From Thermoleophilia bacterium (GTDB taxonomy: Bacteria > Actinomycetota > Thermoleophilia > Gaiellales > Gaiellaceae): a DNA stretch of 7,047 nt. The translations under genes and the position numbers were made by a program. Shown here piece by piece: positions 1-6,024 of this stretch. The DNA lies in contig JAICYG010000142.1 in the NCBI GenBank assembly GCA_025934335.1, forward strand, positions 1-7,047. The letters are read 5' to 3'. Position 1 is the first letter of the stretch; each line of letters begins with the position of its first letter. The notes beneath the pieces are model-generated. The model saw only the letters and a list, made by a program, of their open reading frames with translations. It was not told where the DNA came from and searched no databases.

Positions 1-1
1 C

Positions 2-418
2 CTGCCGAAGGCGACCGACGAGCAGGTCGCCGAGATCGTCTACTCGCTGACGCAGTTCCCGACCGTGCAGCGGGTTGACGTCGCAGGCCGCACCGGGCTG
101 ACGCGTGACGACGTGGTGGGCTACGTCCCGCCGATCCTGGTCGAGCGCCCGGCACCCGGGGCGCACGTGCCGGCGCGGTTCCTCGTCGCGGGCACGGCGA
201 GCGTGTTCGAGGCGACGCTCGTCGTCGAGGCGGTGCGGGACGGGACGGTCCTCGACCGCCGGACGGTGACAGCGTCGGAGGGCGCGCCCGCGCGCGGCAC
301 GTTCGAGACGATGCTGCGCGCGACCCCCGGGCGTGTCACGGTGCGCGCATACGCGCCGTCCGCCGCCGACGGGACCCCGCAGCACGAGGTCGAGGTCGCC
401 GTCGAGGTGACGCCGTGA
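2..418 (+). CDS. GerMN-Gmad2 domain protein, C-terminal part (5' end outside window)
   Basis: The reading frame is open from base 2 to a TGA at 416-418, so the gene begins left of the window; the GTG at 65 lies inside a domain and is not a real start. The first ~35 visible residues (QVAEIVYSLTQFPTV, then RVDVAG) match the end of a GerMN domain, whose hallmark is an 'IVYTLTQFPGV'-like strand-helix. From about base 140 to the end comes a Gmad2 immunoglobulin-like domain: ILVERPAPGAHV opening, GTASVFEATL, then alternating strands rich in V and T, and a final VEVAVEV strand. These domains were named for spore-germination proteins but are widespread in exported or lipid-anchored proteins of non-sporulating actinobacteria, where their ligand is mostly unknown. 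The protein probably works outside the membrane, but its signal sequence is not in the window. The domain call is fairly sure; the role is unknown. tRNA-Asn follows on the same strand. Confidence 0.82.
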   Translation: MPKATDEQVAEIVYSLTQFPTVQRVDVAGRTGLTRDDVVGYVPPILVERPAPGAHVPARFLVAGTASVFEATLVVEAVRDGTVLDRRTVTASEGAPARGTFETMLRATPGRVTVRAYAPSAADGTPQHEVEVAVEVTP

Positions 419-435
419 GCCGCCCGGACGGCGGC

Positions 436-441
436 TACAAT
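436..441 (+). promoter_or_regulatory. Candidate -10 box for tRNA-Asn
   Basis: TACAAT at 436-441 matches five of six bases of the sigma-70-type -10 consensus and is the only AT-rich hexamer in the 39 bases between the upstream stop codon and the tRNA. It would start transcription near 447-449, about ten bases before the mature tRNA. No good -35 box lies at standard spacing (GTGAGC at 415-420 is weak, with a 15-base spacer). A 6-bp inverted repeat, CGGCGG (429-434) and CCGCCG (447-452), flanks the box. Confidence 0.45.
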
Positions 442-457
442 GCTGCCCGCCGATTGA

Positions 458-532
<75 letters not shown>

Positions 533-539
533 GCACGGA

Positions 540-569
540 CGCGCCGGACCTCCGAATAGGTCGGGCGCG
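540..569 (+). terminator. Strong hairpin downstream of tRNA-Asn, candidate U-less terminator
   Basis: CGCGCC (540-545) pairs with GGCGCG (564-569) and GACCT (547-551) pairs with AGGTC (558-562), with one G-G mismatch (546/563) and a six-base loop CCGAAT. It starts ten bases after the tRNA. No T run follows, so it is not a classical intrinsic terminator; it may act as a U-less terminator or as a 3' processing barrier. Position and stem strength are seen; the function is inferred. Confidence 0.45.
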
Positions 570-615
570 GCGATCAGGCGGTGCGGATCCGCGCTTGCGG
601 GAACAGCATCCGTCG

Positions 616-1020
616 GTGAAAGCCCTTCTCGCCGCCGCTGCTGCAGCCCTGACCGTTCTGGCGGCGTTCGCCGGCGTCGCCGGCGGCGGCACTCGCATCC
701 CGACGCTGCGCGCCGACGTCGGCGAGTGGAGCATCGTGCCGTCCGTCGGCGCGCTGCCCGCGGGCCGCGTGCGGATCGACGTGCGGAACCTCGGCGCGTA
801 CGCACACCAGGTGGTGATCGTCCGGACGAAGACGTTCGCCGAGCAGCTGCCGCTGCGCGGGACGCGCGCCGTCGTGCGTCCGGAGGCCGCGCCGGTCCTC
901 GTACGGGCCGGCCGGCACGCCTCGTTCTTCGTCACGCTGCGGCCGGGCTCGTACGTGCTGCTCGACAACCTGCCCTGGCACTACTGGAAGGGCACGTCGG
1001 CGGCGTTCAGCGTGCGCTGA
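616..1020 (+). CDS. Exported cupredoxin-like protein lacking the copper-ligand Cys and Met
   Basis: The product is 134 residues from GTG 616. This start gives a compact signal peptide (MK, then an Ala/Leu/Val core to about residue 22, with a VAG cleavage region and no lipobox Cys). An in-frame TTG at 595 is the alternative start; a weak GGGAA at 599-603 lies 12 bases before the GTG. The mature part reads as a single beta-sandwich: NLGAYAHQVVIV (H64), then APVLVRAGRHASFFVTLRPG, then a last strand-turn-strand YVLLDNLPWHYWKG. In copper-binding relatives this last segment has the pattern C-x4-H-x4-M. Here the same positions hold D117, H122 and T127, so a normal type 1 copper site cannot form. The protein probably acts outside the membrane; whether it binds any metal is unknown. 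Its last 14 bases overlap the end of dnaG on the opposite strand. Fold call moderate; function unknown. Confidence 0.75.
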   Translation: MKALLAAAAAALTVLAAFAGVAGGGTRIPTLRADVGEWSIVPSVGALPAGRVRIDVRNLGAYAHQVVIVRTKTFAEQLPLRGTRAVVRPEAAPVLVRAGRHASFFVTLRPGSYVLLDNLPWHYWKGTSAAFSVR

Positions 1021-2650
1021 GCGCCTGCACGCGCTCGAGCAGCTTCTGCAGGCTCTCCTGCAGTTCCTTCGACCGCGCCGGCGCGGCACCCTGCAGCTCG
1101 CGCCTGAGCTCGCGCTCCCGGAGCCGCCAGAGCAGCTCCTCCCCGGTCGCCGCGTCGATGCCCTCCGCCTCGGCACGGGCGTCGAGCTCGGCAAGGAGCG
1201 TCAGCGCCTCGCCCGCGAGCGGCGTTCTCGTGACGATGTGGGCGCGGACCTCGCGGTGCACCGGATCGTAGAAGTGCTCGGGCGTCAGCCTCTCGAGCAA
1301 CGGCCGGAGCCCCTCGTGCGCGAGCGCACCTGCGAGGGCGTTGCGCTCGAGGCGCGTGCCCGCGTCGACCACCCGTGGCGCGCGGGCCGCCGCGCGTGCC
1401 GACGGGATCGCTCCCGTCCGGAACTGCACCGTGGTGCCGATGCGGTCGGTGACGAGCCGCGCGGCGGCGAGCTTGTCCGGCCCCTCCGGGTAGCCGTCGA
1501 GAATCTCCTTGGCGCGCCGGAAGCCCGCCTCTCGGTCGTCCGCACGGTCGAGCTCGACGCGTACGCGATAGACGACGTACGGCTCCGCCCTCTGGAGGTG
1601 CGACTCGAACCCGGACGGGTCGTCGGCGGGGTCGATTCCAGGTGGCAGTGCGACGACGTTCACGTCGAAGCCCTGCCCCACCGCGAGCTCCATCCCACGG
1701 AGCGCCGCCGACTCGCCGGCCGCGTCGCCGTCGAATGCGAGCCAGAGCCGCTTCGTCAGCCGACCGAGCTCGCGCAGCTGCTGCTCGGTGAGCGCCGTGC
1801 CCATGCATGCGACGACCGGCTCGAAACCGGCCTGGTGGAGCGCGATCACGTCGGCGTTCCCCTCGACGACGCACGCCCGGTCCTGCTTCGCGATCGCGCC
1901 GCGCGCCTTGTCGAGCCCGTAGACGACAGCGCTCTTGTGGAACAGCTCCGACTCCTGCGTGTTCACGTACTTGCCGCGCAGAGGGTCGTCGTCGTGGAGC
2001 TTGCGCGCCTGGAAGCCGAGCACGCGGCCACGCGCATCCGCGAGCGGGAACATGAGGCGCCGCTGGAAGTAGTCGGCGCCGTTCGTTCGCATCAGCCCCG
2101 CCGCGATCAACTCCTCGCGCGTGAACCCCTTCGCCATCGCCTTCCGCGCGAGCGAGTTCCCGCCGAGTGAGAGCCCGAGGCGGAACTCGCGCGCGATGCG
2201 CTCGCCGAAGCCGCGCCCCTTCAGGTAGTCACGAGCGTAGGAGCCGATCTCCGTCTCCCAGAGTGCCCGCTCGTAGTACGCCGCAGCGTCGTCGAGCAGC
2301 TCCTGCAGCCGCGCGCGGCGGCCTCGTTGTGCCGCCTGCTCGGGTGAGACGTCCTCGTACTCGAGCGGCACGCGGAACCGATCCGCGAGCCACTCGATCG
2401 TGCCGACGAAGTCGAGCCCCTGCGTCTCCTCGACGAACCGGATCACGTCGCCGCCCTTGTGGCACCCGAAGCAGTGGTAAAGCCCGGTGGCGGGGTTGAC
2501 CGAGAAGCTCGGCGTGCGCTCCTCGTGGAAGGGGCACCGGCCGACGAGCCGGGCACCCTGCTTGCGGAGCGACGTGCGTTCCTCGACGACCGCGACGAGG
2601 TCGGCGGCGGCCTTGACCGCCTCGACGGAGCTGTCCTTGATGCGCGCCAT
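1007..2650 (-). CDS. dnaG: DNA primase DnaG
   Basis: This enzyme makes the short RNA primers that start each Okazaki fragment and the leading strand, working with the replicative helicase at the fork. The 547-residue product shows the full order of a bacterial primase. The N-terminal CHC2 zinc ribbon has C39, H42, C60 and C63 (CPFH ... CFGCHKGGD). The RNA-polymerase core follows at about residues 115-250, with RRLMFPLADARGRVLGFQAR and KYVNTQESELF. The TOPRIM metal site is E263 in VVEG and D307/D309 in FDGDAAG. A helical C-terminal region (about 430-547) should contact DnaB. The usual EGYMD motif reads EGNAD here. The protein is shorter than E. coli DnaG (581 residues), mainly in the tail. Its ATG shares one base with the dgt stop (TGATG), which suggests coupled translation. 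It is the last gene of the SDR-dgt-dnaG operon and converges on the cupredoxin-like gene. Confidence 0.97.
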   Translation of the reverse strand: MARIKDSSVEAVKAAADLVAVVEERTSLRKQGARLVGRCPFHEERTPSFSVNPATGLYHCFGCHKGGDVIRFVEETQGLDFVGTIEWLADRFRVPLEYEDVSPEQAAQRGRRARLQELLDDAAAYYERALWETEIGSYARDYLKGRGFGERIAREFRLGLSLGGNSLARKAMAKGFTREELIAAGLMRTNGADYFQRRLMFPLADARGRVLGFQARKLHDDDPLRGKYVNTQESELFHKSAVVYGLDKARGAIAKQDRACVVEGNADVIALHQAGFEPVVACMGTALTEQQLRELGRLTKRLWLAFDGDAAGESAALRGMELAVGQGFDVNVVALPPGIDPADDPSGFESHLQRAEPYVVYRVRVELDRADDREAGFRRAKEILDGYPEGPDKLAAARLVTDRIGTTVQFRTGAIPSARAAARAPRVVDAGTRLERNALAGALAHEGLRPLLERLTPEHFYDPVHREVRAHIVTRTPLAGEALTLLAELDARAEAEGIDAATGEELLWRLRERELRRELQGAAPARSKELQESLQKLLERVQALSAR

Positions 2651-3582
2651 CAGCAGTCGTGAGCGTACGACAGCGCGAAGCGGTCGGTCATCCCGGCGAT
2701 GAACTCGACGGAGGCGCCGCTCGCGAAGATGCGGCGGATCGCCTCGTGTGCGCGCTCGTGCTCCGGCCGCGTCTCCGGGCCGAGGTACACGCGTTCAAAC
2801 ATGAAAGACCGCAGCGAGAGCATCGCCTGCCCGATCTCGTCGCTCTGGACGATGTCGCCCGAGGCGGCGGAGCGCTCGATCAGATCGTGGACGAGGGTGT
2901 CGATGCGCTGCCCACCCGTCGGCCCGAGGATCTCGATCTCGGCCTGCGGCAGATCGTCCTCCGCGAGGAGGCCGTAGCGGATCGCATCGTCGATGTCGTG
3001 GTTGATGTACGCGACCCGGTCGACAATGCGCACGATCTTGCCTTCGAGCGTGCGCGGCTCCTGCGGCCCGGTGTGCGTGAGGATGCCGTCGATCACCTCG
3101 CGCGTGAGGTTCAGCTCGATCGCGATGCGCGCCGACTGCTCGTTGTGCCGGAAGCCGCCCTGATCGCGGAGCAGTTCGTCGAGCGCCGCTTCGCCGGCAT
3201 GCCCGAAGGGTGGATGACCCAGGTCATGACCGAGTCCGATTGCCTCGGTCAGGTCCTCGTTCAGCGCAAGCCCCCGCGCGACGACGCGTGCGATCGCAGT
3301 CGTCTCGAGGGTGTGGGTCATGCGCGTCCGGTAGTGGTCGCCGGCCGGATCGATGAAGACCTGCGTCTTCCCCTTCAGGCGGCGGAACGGCTTCGAGTGC
3401 AGGATGCGGTCGCGGTCGCGCTGGAACGGCGTCCGCACCGAGCACTCGGCCTCTGCGACCGGACGCCCGGCCGTGTCGTAGGAGCGGACGGCGAGGGGCG
3501 AGAGCGCATGCTCTTCGTGCTCGCGGACGCGATCAGCGAAGACGTCGGCCACTCTGCCTGTGACTTCGGGCACGAGGCCCAC
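2650..3582 (-). CDS. dgt: dGTPase-like HD-domain dNTP triphosphohydrolase
   Basis: Family members split dGTP or other dNTPs into deoxynucleoside and triphosphate, which limits the dNTP pool; the precise substrate cannot be read from sequence. In the 310-residue product the metal-binding HD signature is complete: H90 (RMTHTLETT), H119-D120 (GLGHDLGHPPFGHAGE) and D188 (IVDRVAYINHDIDD). The second half of the GHDLGHPPFGH motif (H123, H128) is also intact, and SKPFRRLKGKTQVF upstream is typical of the family. It is short compared with E. coli Dgt (505 residues) and belongs with the compact dGTPase-like group. The start is GTG 3582, 13 bases after the SDR stop; in-frame GTGs at 3573 and 3552 are alternatives, and none has a strong Shine-Dalgarno site. 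Adjacency to dnaG is also found in Mycobacterium tuberculosis (Rv2344c-Rv2343c), which supports a link to replication. Confidence 0.94.
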   Translation of the reverse strand: MGLVPEVTGRVADVFADRVREHEEHALSPLAVRSYDTAGRPVAEAECSVRTPFQRDRDRILHSKPFRRLKGKTQVFIDPAGDHYRTRMTHTLETTAIARVVARGLALNEDLTEAIGLGHDLGHPPFGHAGEAALDELLRDQGGFRHNEQSARIAIELNLTREVIDGILTHTGPQEPRTLEGKIVRIVDRVAYINHDIDDAIRYGLLAEDDLPQAEIEILGPTGGQRIDTLVHDLIERSAASGDIVQSDEIGQAMLSLRSFMFERVYLGPETRPEHERAHEAIRRIFASGASVEFIAGMTDRFALSYAHDC

Positions 3583-3595
3583 GGTAGCTGCAGGA

Positions 3596-4336
3596 TCAGA
3601 TGATGATCGGAACGGTGCCGCCGTCGGCGGACCAGGCCGCTCCGGTGACGTAGGAGGCGCGTTCCGAAAGCAGGAAGACGATCACGTCGGCGATCTCGCC
3701 CGGCTCGGCGAGCCGGCCGAGCGGGCGTCCTGCGGCGACCCTCGCGAGCACGGTGTCGCGGTCGCCCTGCTGGTCGGCGAGGCCGCCTTCGCCGAGCCAG
3801 GCATCGGTCGCGGTCGGCCCGGGCGTGACTGCGTTGCAGCGGATCCTGTCGCGGGCGTACAGATCCGCGACGAGGCGCGAGTAAGACAGGAGCGCTGCCT
3901 TCATCACCGAGTAGTCGGGCATCCCGCTCGAGGGCCGCTTCGCGGCGGTCGACGAGACGTTCACGATCGACGACCCCGGTCGCATGTGAGGCAACGCCGC
4001 ATGCGTCGCGCGGACGGCGCTCATCAGGTTGAGCTCGAACGACCGCTGCCAGTCATCGTCGGTCAGCTCAGCGAGCTTGCGGATGTCCGTGCCGCCGACG
4101 TTGTTGACGAGGCAATCGATTCTGTCGAAGCGCTCGGCCGCGGCGGCGACGACGCGCTCAGGCTCTCCGCGCTGCGTCAGGTCGGCGGCGACGTGCAGCT
4201 CGCCGGGGCCGTCGTCGCGGCGGCCAGTGCTAACGACGTGTGCTCCCTCCTCGCGGAGCCGGCCGGCGACCTCGAACCCGATGCCCGCGGTCGAGCCGGT
4301 GACGAGACAGATCTTCCCGGTGAGGCCGAGGTCCAC
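3596..4336 (-). CDS. Short-chain dehydrogenase/reductase (SDR), classical type
   Basis: The 246-residue product is a complete single-domain Rossmann oxidoreductase. Cofactor binding is shown by TGSTAGIG at 13-20 and by NNVG at 78-81. R39-R40 just after the second strand (TGRRDD) favour NADP(H) over NAD(H). The catalytic set is N103, S129, Y142 and K146 (VSST and YSVMK, with Ser and Tyr 13 apart as usual). The PGPTATD loop at 172-178 and the C-terminal YVTGAAWSADGG segment are typical of FabG-like SDRs. The substrate cannot be predicted; 3-oxoacyl, sugar or xenobiotic ketone reduction are all possible. The start is GTG 4336, which places the glycine motif at the usual distance from the N-terminus. 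It is the first gene of the operon leading into dgt and dnaG, and only 25 bases separate it from the divergent phosphatase gene. Why it sits with replication genes is not clear. Confidence 0.93.
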   Translation of the reverse strand: MDLGLTGKICLVTGSTAGIGFEVAGRLREEGAHVVSTGRRDDGPGELHVAADLTQRGEPERVVAAAAERFDRIDCLVNNVGGTDIRKLAELTDDDWQRSFELNLMSAVRATHAALPHMRPGSSIVNVSSTAAKRPSSGMPDYSVMKAALLSYSRLVADLYARDRIRCNAVTPGPTATDAWLGEGGLADQQGDRDTVLARVAAGRPLGRLAEPGEIADVIVFLLSERASYVTGAAWSADGGTVPIII

Positions 4337-4361
4337 GGGTCGCTACGGTAGCTGGCGGGCG
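4337..4361. promoter_or_regulatory. Divergent intergenic region with palindrome, candidate bidirectional promoter
   Basis: This 25-base gap separates the GTG of the SDR (minus) from the ATG of the phosphatase (plus). It contains the perfect inverted repeat GCTAC-G-GTAGC at 4342-4352. Its centre supplies a TAnnnT -10-like hexamer on both strands: TACGGT (plus, 4344-4349) and TACCGT (minus, 4350-4345). Predicted starts would give leaders of only about 2-7 bases on each side. No convincing -35 box was found in either direction. The palindrome could instead be a regulator site. Confidence 0.35.
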
Positions 4362-4898
4362 ATGACCACCATCCTGCTGGCACGGCACGGCGAGACCGAC
4401 TGGAACCGCGAGGGACGCTGGCAGGGGTGGGCCGATCCGCCGCTCAACGAGACGGGCCGCGAGCAGGCGCGGACGCTGGCGGAGGAGCTGCGCGCGACGC
4501 AGTTCGACGCGGCGTACTCGTCGGACCTGCGCCGCGCGACCGAGACGGCGGAGATCGTCGCCGCGCCGCACCACGTGCCGGTGGTGCTCGACCGCGACCT
4601 GCGCGAAATCGACGTCGGCTCCTGGTCGGGGCTGACGCGGGCCCAGATCATGCAGCGCTTTCCCGACGGGCGCCGCACCGACGGCGAGACGCACGAGCAG
4701 CAGGCCGGGCGCGTGCGCGCGGCAGTCGTCAGGATCGCCCGGAAGCACCCCGGCGGGCGGGTGCTGGTGGTCGGCCACGGCGGCACGATCCGGTCGATCC
4801 ACGACCTGATCAACGAGGCTCCCTACCATCCGATCGCGAACTGCGGCGTCCTCGAAGTGCACTTCCGCGGCGACCGGTTGACGGCGCCCATCGGATAG
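4362..4898 (+). CDS. Histidine phosphatase superfamily protein (phosphoglycerate mutase-like)
   Basis: The 178-residue product has all the catalytic residues of the branch 1 histidine phosphatase family. R8-H9 lie in LLARHGETDWN, where the His becomes phosphorylated. R58 lies in YSSDLRRATETA, the acid E82 in LREIDVGSWSG, and H139 in VVGHGGTIR. At 178 residues it lacks the insertions of true cofactor-dependent phosphoglycerate mutases (about 230-250 residues), so a small-molecule phosphatase (PhoE/CobC/GpmB-like) is more likely; the substrate is unknown. It is probably cytosolic, with no signal peptide. The start is ATG 4362, placing the RHG motif at residue 8 as expected; upstream in-frame sequence is antisense to the SDR. 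It begins a three-gene run: the next gene starts 16 bases after its stop. It diverges from the SDR-dgt-dnaG operon. Confidence 0.93.
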   Translation: MTTILLARHGETDWNREGRWQGWADPPLNETGREQARTLAEELRATQFDAAYSSDLRRATETAEIVAAPHHVPVVLDRDLREIDVGSWSGLTRAQIMQRFPDGRRTDGETHEQQAGRVRAAVVRIARKHPGGRVLVVGHGGTIRSIHDLINEAPYHPIANCGVLEVHFRGDRLTAPIG

Positions 4899-4902
4899 GC
4901 TC

Positions 4903-4908
4903 GGAAGG
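4903..4908 (+). promoter_or_regulatory. Shine-Dalgarno site of the 85-residue gene
   Basis: GGAAGG at 4903-4908 sits six bases before ATG 4915. It is the clearest ribosome-binding site in the window and fixes the start of the small gene that follows. Most other genes here lack an obvious one. Confidence 0.6.
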
Positions 4909-4914
4909 CCGCGG

Positions 4915-5172
4915 ATGGAGGACTACACCAACAAGTACAAGGGCGAGCAGGTGGAGATCGCGCTCTTCGGCGGCGAGTACCAGGACGGCGTGCTGACCGC
5001 CTACTGCTACGTCGAAGACGTGGCGCACGTCGAGCTGAACGGGCACATCCTCATCCCGCTGCAGAACGTCGCGTCGCTGCACTGCTCGAGCCGCTGCGAC
5101 GCCCCCGAGCCCGACTGGCCGCCGCGTGGGCTCGCCGAGGACGACGACGCGCCGGGCGACGACGAGCCATAG
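4915..5172 (+). CDS. Small hypothetical protein, Sm/Hfq-like strand pattern with acidic tail
   Basis: I do not recognise a named family with certainty. The 85-residue product has two parts. Residues about 8-57 read as five short beta strands: KGEQVEIALFGG, EYQDGVLTAYCYVED, AHVELNG, HILIPLQNV and ASLHC. This spacing of a strand, a Gly turn, a long bent second strand and short strands resembles SH3-like barrels of the Sm/LSm/Hfq kind. Residues 62-85 are Pro-rich then strongly acidic (seven Asp/Glu in the last eleven), probably disordered. C57 and C61 (HCSSRC) could bind metal or form a disulfide. There is no signal peptide or membrane segment. The ATG has a good Shine-Dalgarno six bases upstream. 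Its TAG directly abuts the GTG of the protease gene, so the two are probably translated together. The gene itself is convincing; the fold is inference from pattern alone. Confidence 0.78.
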   Translation: MEDYTNKYKGEQVEIALFGGEYQDGVLTAYCYVEDVAHVELNGHILIPLQNVASLHCSSRCDAPEPDWPPRGLAEDDDAPGDDEP

Positions 5173-6024
5173 GTGTTTGCGGTGCGAGGCCGCTTCCTGA
5201 TCGCGCGCAACGTGCTCAAGTGCTGGGCGCTCGTCGCCGTGGTCGGCGTGGTGCTCGGCGCAGCCGGATGGAAGCTCGGGGGGTACCGCGTCTCGATCCT
5301 CTTCGCCGGCGCCGTGGTGCTGCTCGCCGCGGCGATCTATGCGTACGCCGACCGGATCGTGATGGGGATGCTCGGCGCGCGCGAGCTCGTGCAGGGCGAG
5401 GCGCCGGCGCTGCATTCAACGGTCGAGCGCCTCGCATCGGCGGCGGGCGTCGTCAAACCGAAGCTCTACGTGCTTCCGGACAGCTACCCGCGCGCGCTCT
5501 CCTCGGGTCGCGGCGCGGGCGGCGGCTCGGGCATCGCGGTGTCGGTCGGCCTGATGGGCGTCGCTTCGCCGGCCGAGCTCGAGGGCATCGTCGCGCACGA
5601 ACTCGCACACATCCGCCACCGCGACGTGCTTCTGCAGACGGTGGTCGTCGTCCTGGCGATGTCCGTCGTCGAGCTGTCGCGCGTCGGGGGTGCGCTGCAG
5701 CGCGCGCTCCTCTTCGTGCTGGCGCCGCTCGCGGCGTCGTTCGTCCACCTGATGCTCTCGCCGAAGCGCGAGTACGCGGCCGACCGTGCCGCCGCCGAGC
5801 TCTGCTCCTCGCCGCACGGGCTCGCGGACGCGCTGCTCAGGCTCGAGCAGGCGATGCAGCTCGTCCCGTTCGAGGCGTCTCCGGCGACCGAGCCGCTCTA
5901 CACGATGAACCCGTTCGCGGAGAAGGGCCTCGGCGCGCTCTTCGACTCGCATCCGCCGATCGGCGAGCGTGTGAAGAGGCTGCGCGAGCTCGACCCCGAC
6001 TGGCGCGCGAGGCTCGCGGCCTAG
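5173..6024 (+). CDS. htpX: HtpX-like M48 family membrane metalloprotease
   Basis: The 283-residue product is a zinc protease of the inner membrane; E. coli HtpX helps remove misfolded membrane proteins. The zinc site is H142-E143-L-A-H146 (IVAHELAHIRHRD) with third ligand E200 in KREYAADRAA. Four hydrophobic segments lie where HtpX has them: about 17-32 and 40-58 before the catalytic domain, then about 153-167 and 178-196 between the HEXXH helix and the third ligand. The C-terminal FDSHPPIGERVKRL signature is present. The substrate-side motif, NAFATG in E. coli-type HtpX, is diverged here (SYPRALSSGRGAGGGSG). The GTG start directly follows the stop of the 85-residue gene and has no visible ribosome-binding site, so translation probably depends on reinitiation. 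The stop shares CTAG (6021-6024) with the stop of the convergent propeller gene. Family call strong; the symbol htpX is used in the broad sense. Confidence 0.92.
   Translation: MFAVRGRFLIARNVLKCWALVAVVGVVLGAAGWKLGGYRVSILFAGAVVLLAAAIYAYADRIVMGMLGARELVQGEAPALHSTVERLASAAGVVKPKLYVLPDSYPRALSSGRGAGGGSGIAVSVGLMGVASPAELEGIVAHELAHIRHRDVLLQTVVVVLAMSVVELSRVGGALQRALLFVLAPLAASFVHLMLSPKREYAADRAAAELCSSPHGLADALLRLEQAMQLVPFEASPATEPLYTMNPFAEKGLGALFDSHPPIGERVKRLRELDPDWRARLAA

Noticed and set aside
65..418. GTG 65 as the start of a 117-residue gene
   Set aside because: The frame is open back to base 2 and the upstream residues complete a GerMN strand-helix motif, so the gene starts outside the window.
1238..2170. 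310-codon plus-strand open frame
   Set aside because: It is antisense to dnaG across the TOPRIM and polymerase core; no motif supports it.
2659..3603. 314-codon plus-strand open frame
   Set aside because: It is antisense to dgt, which has intact catalytic motifs. The antisense product has no recognisable domain.
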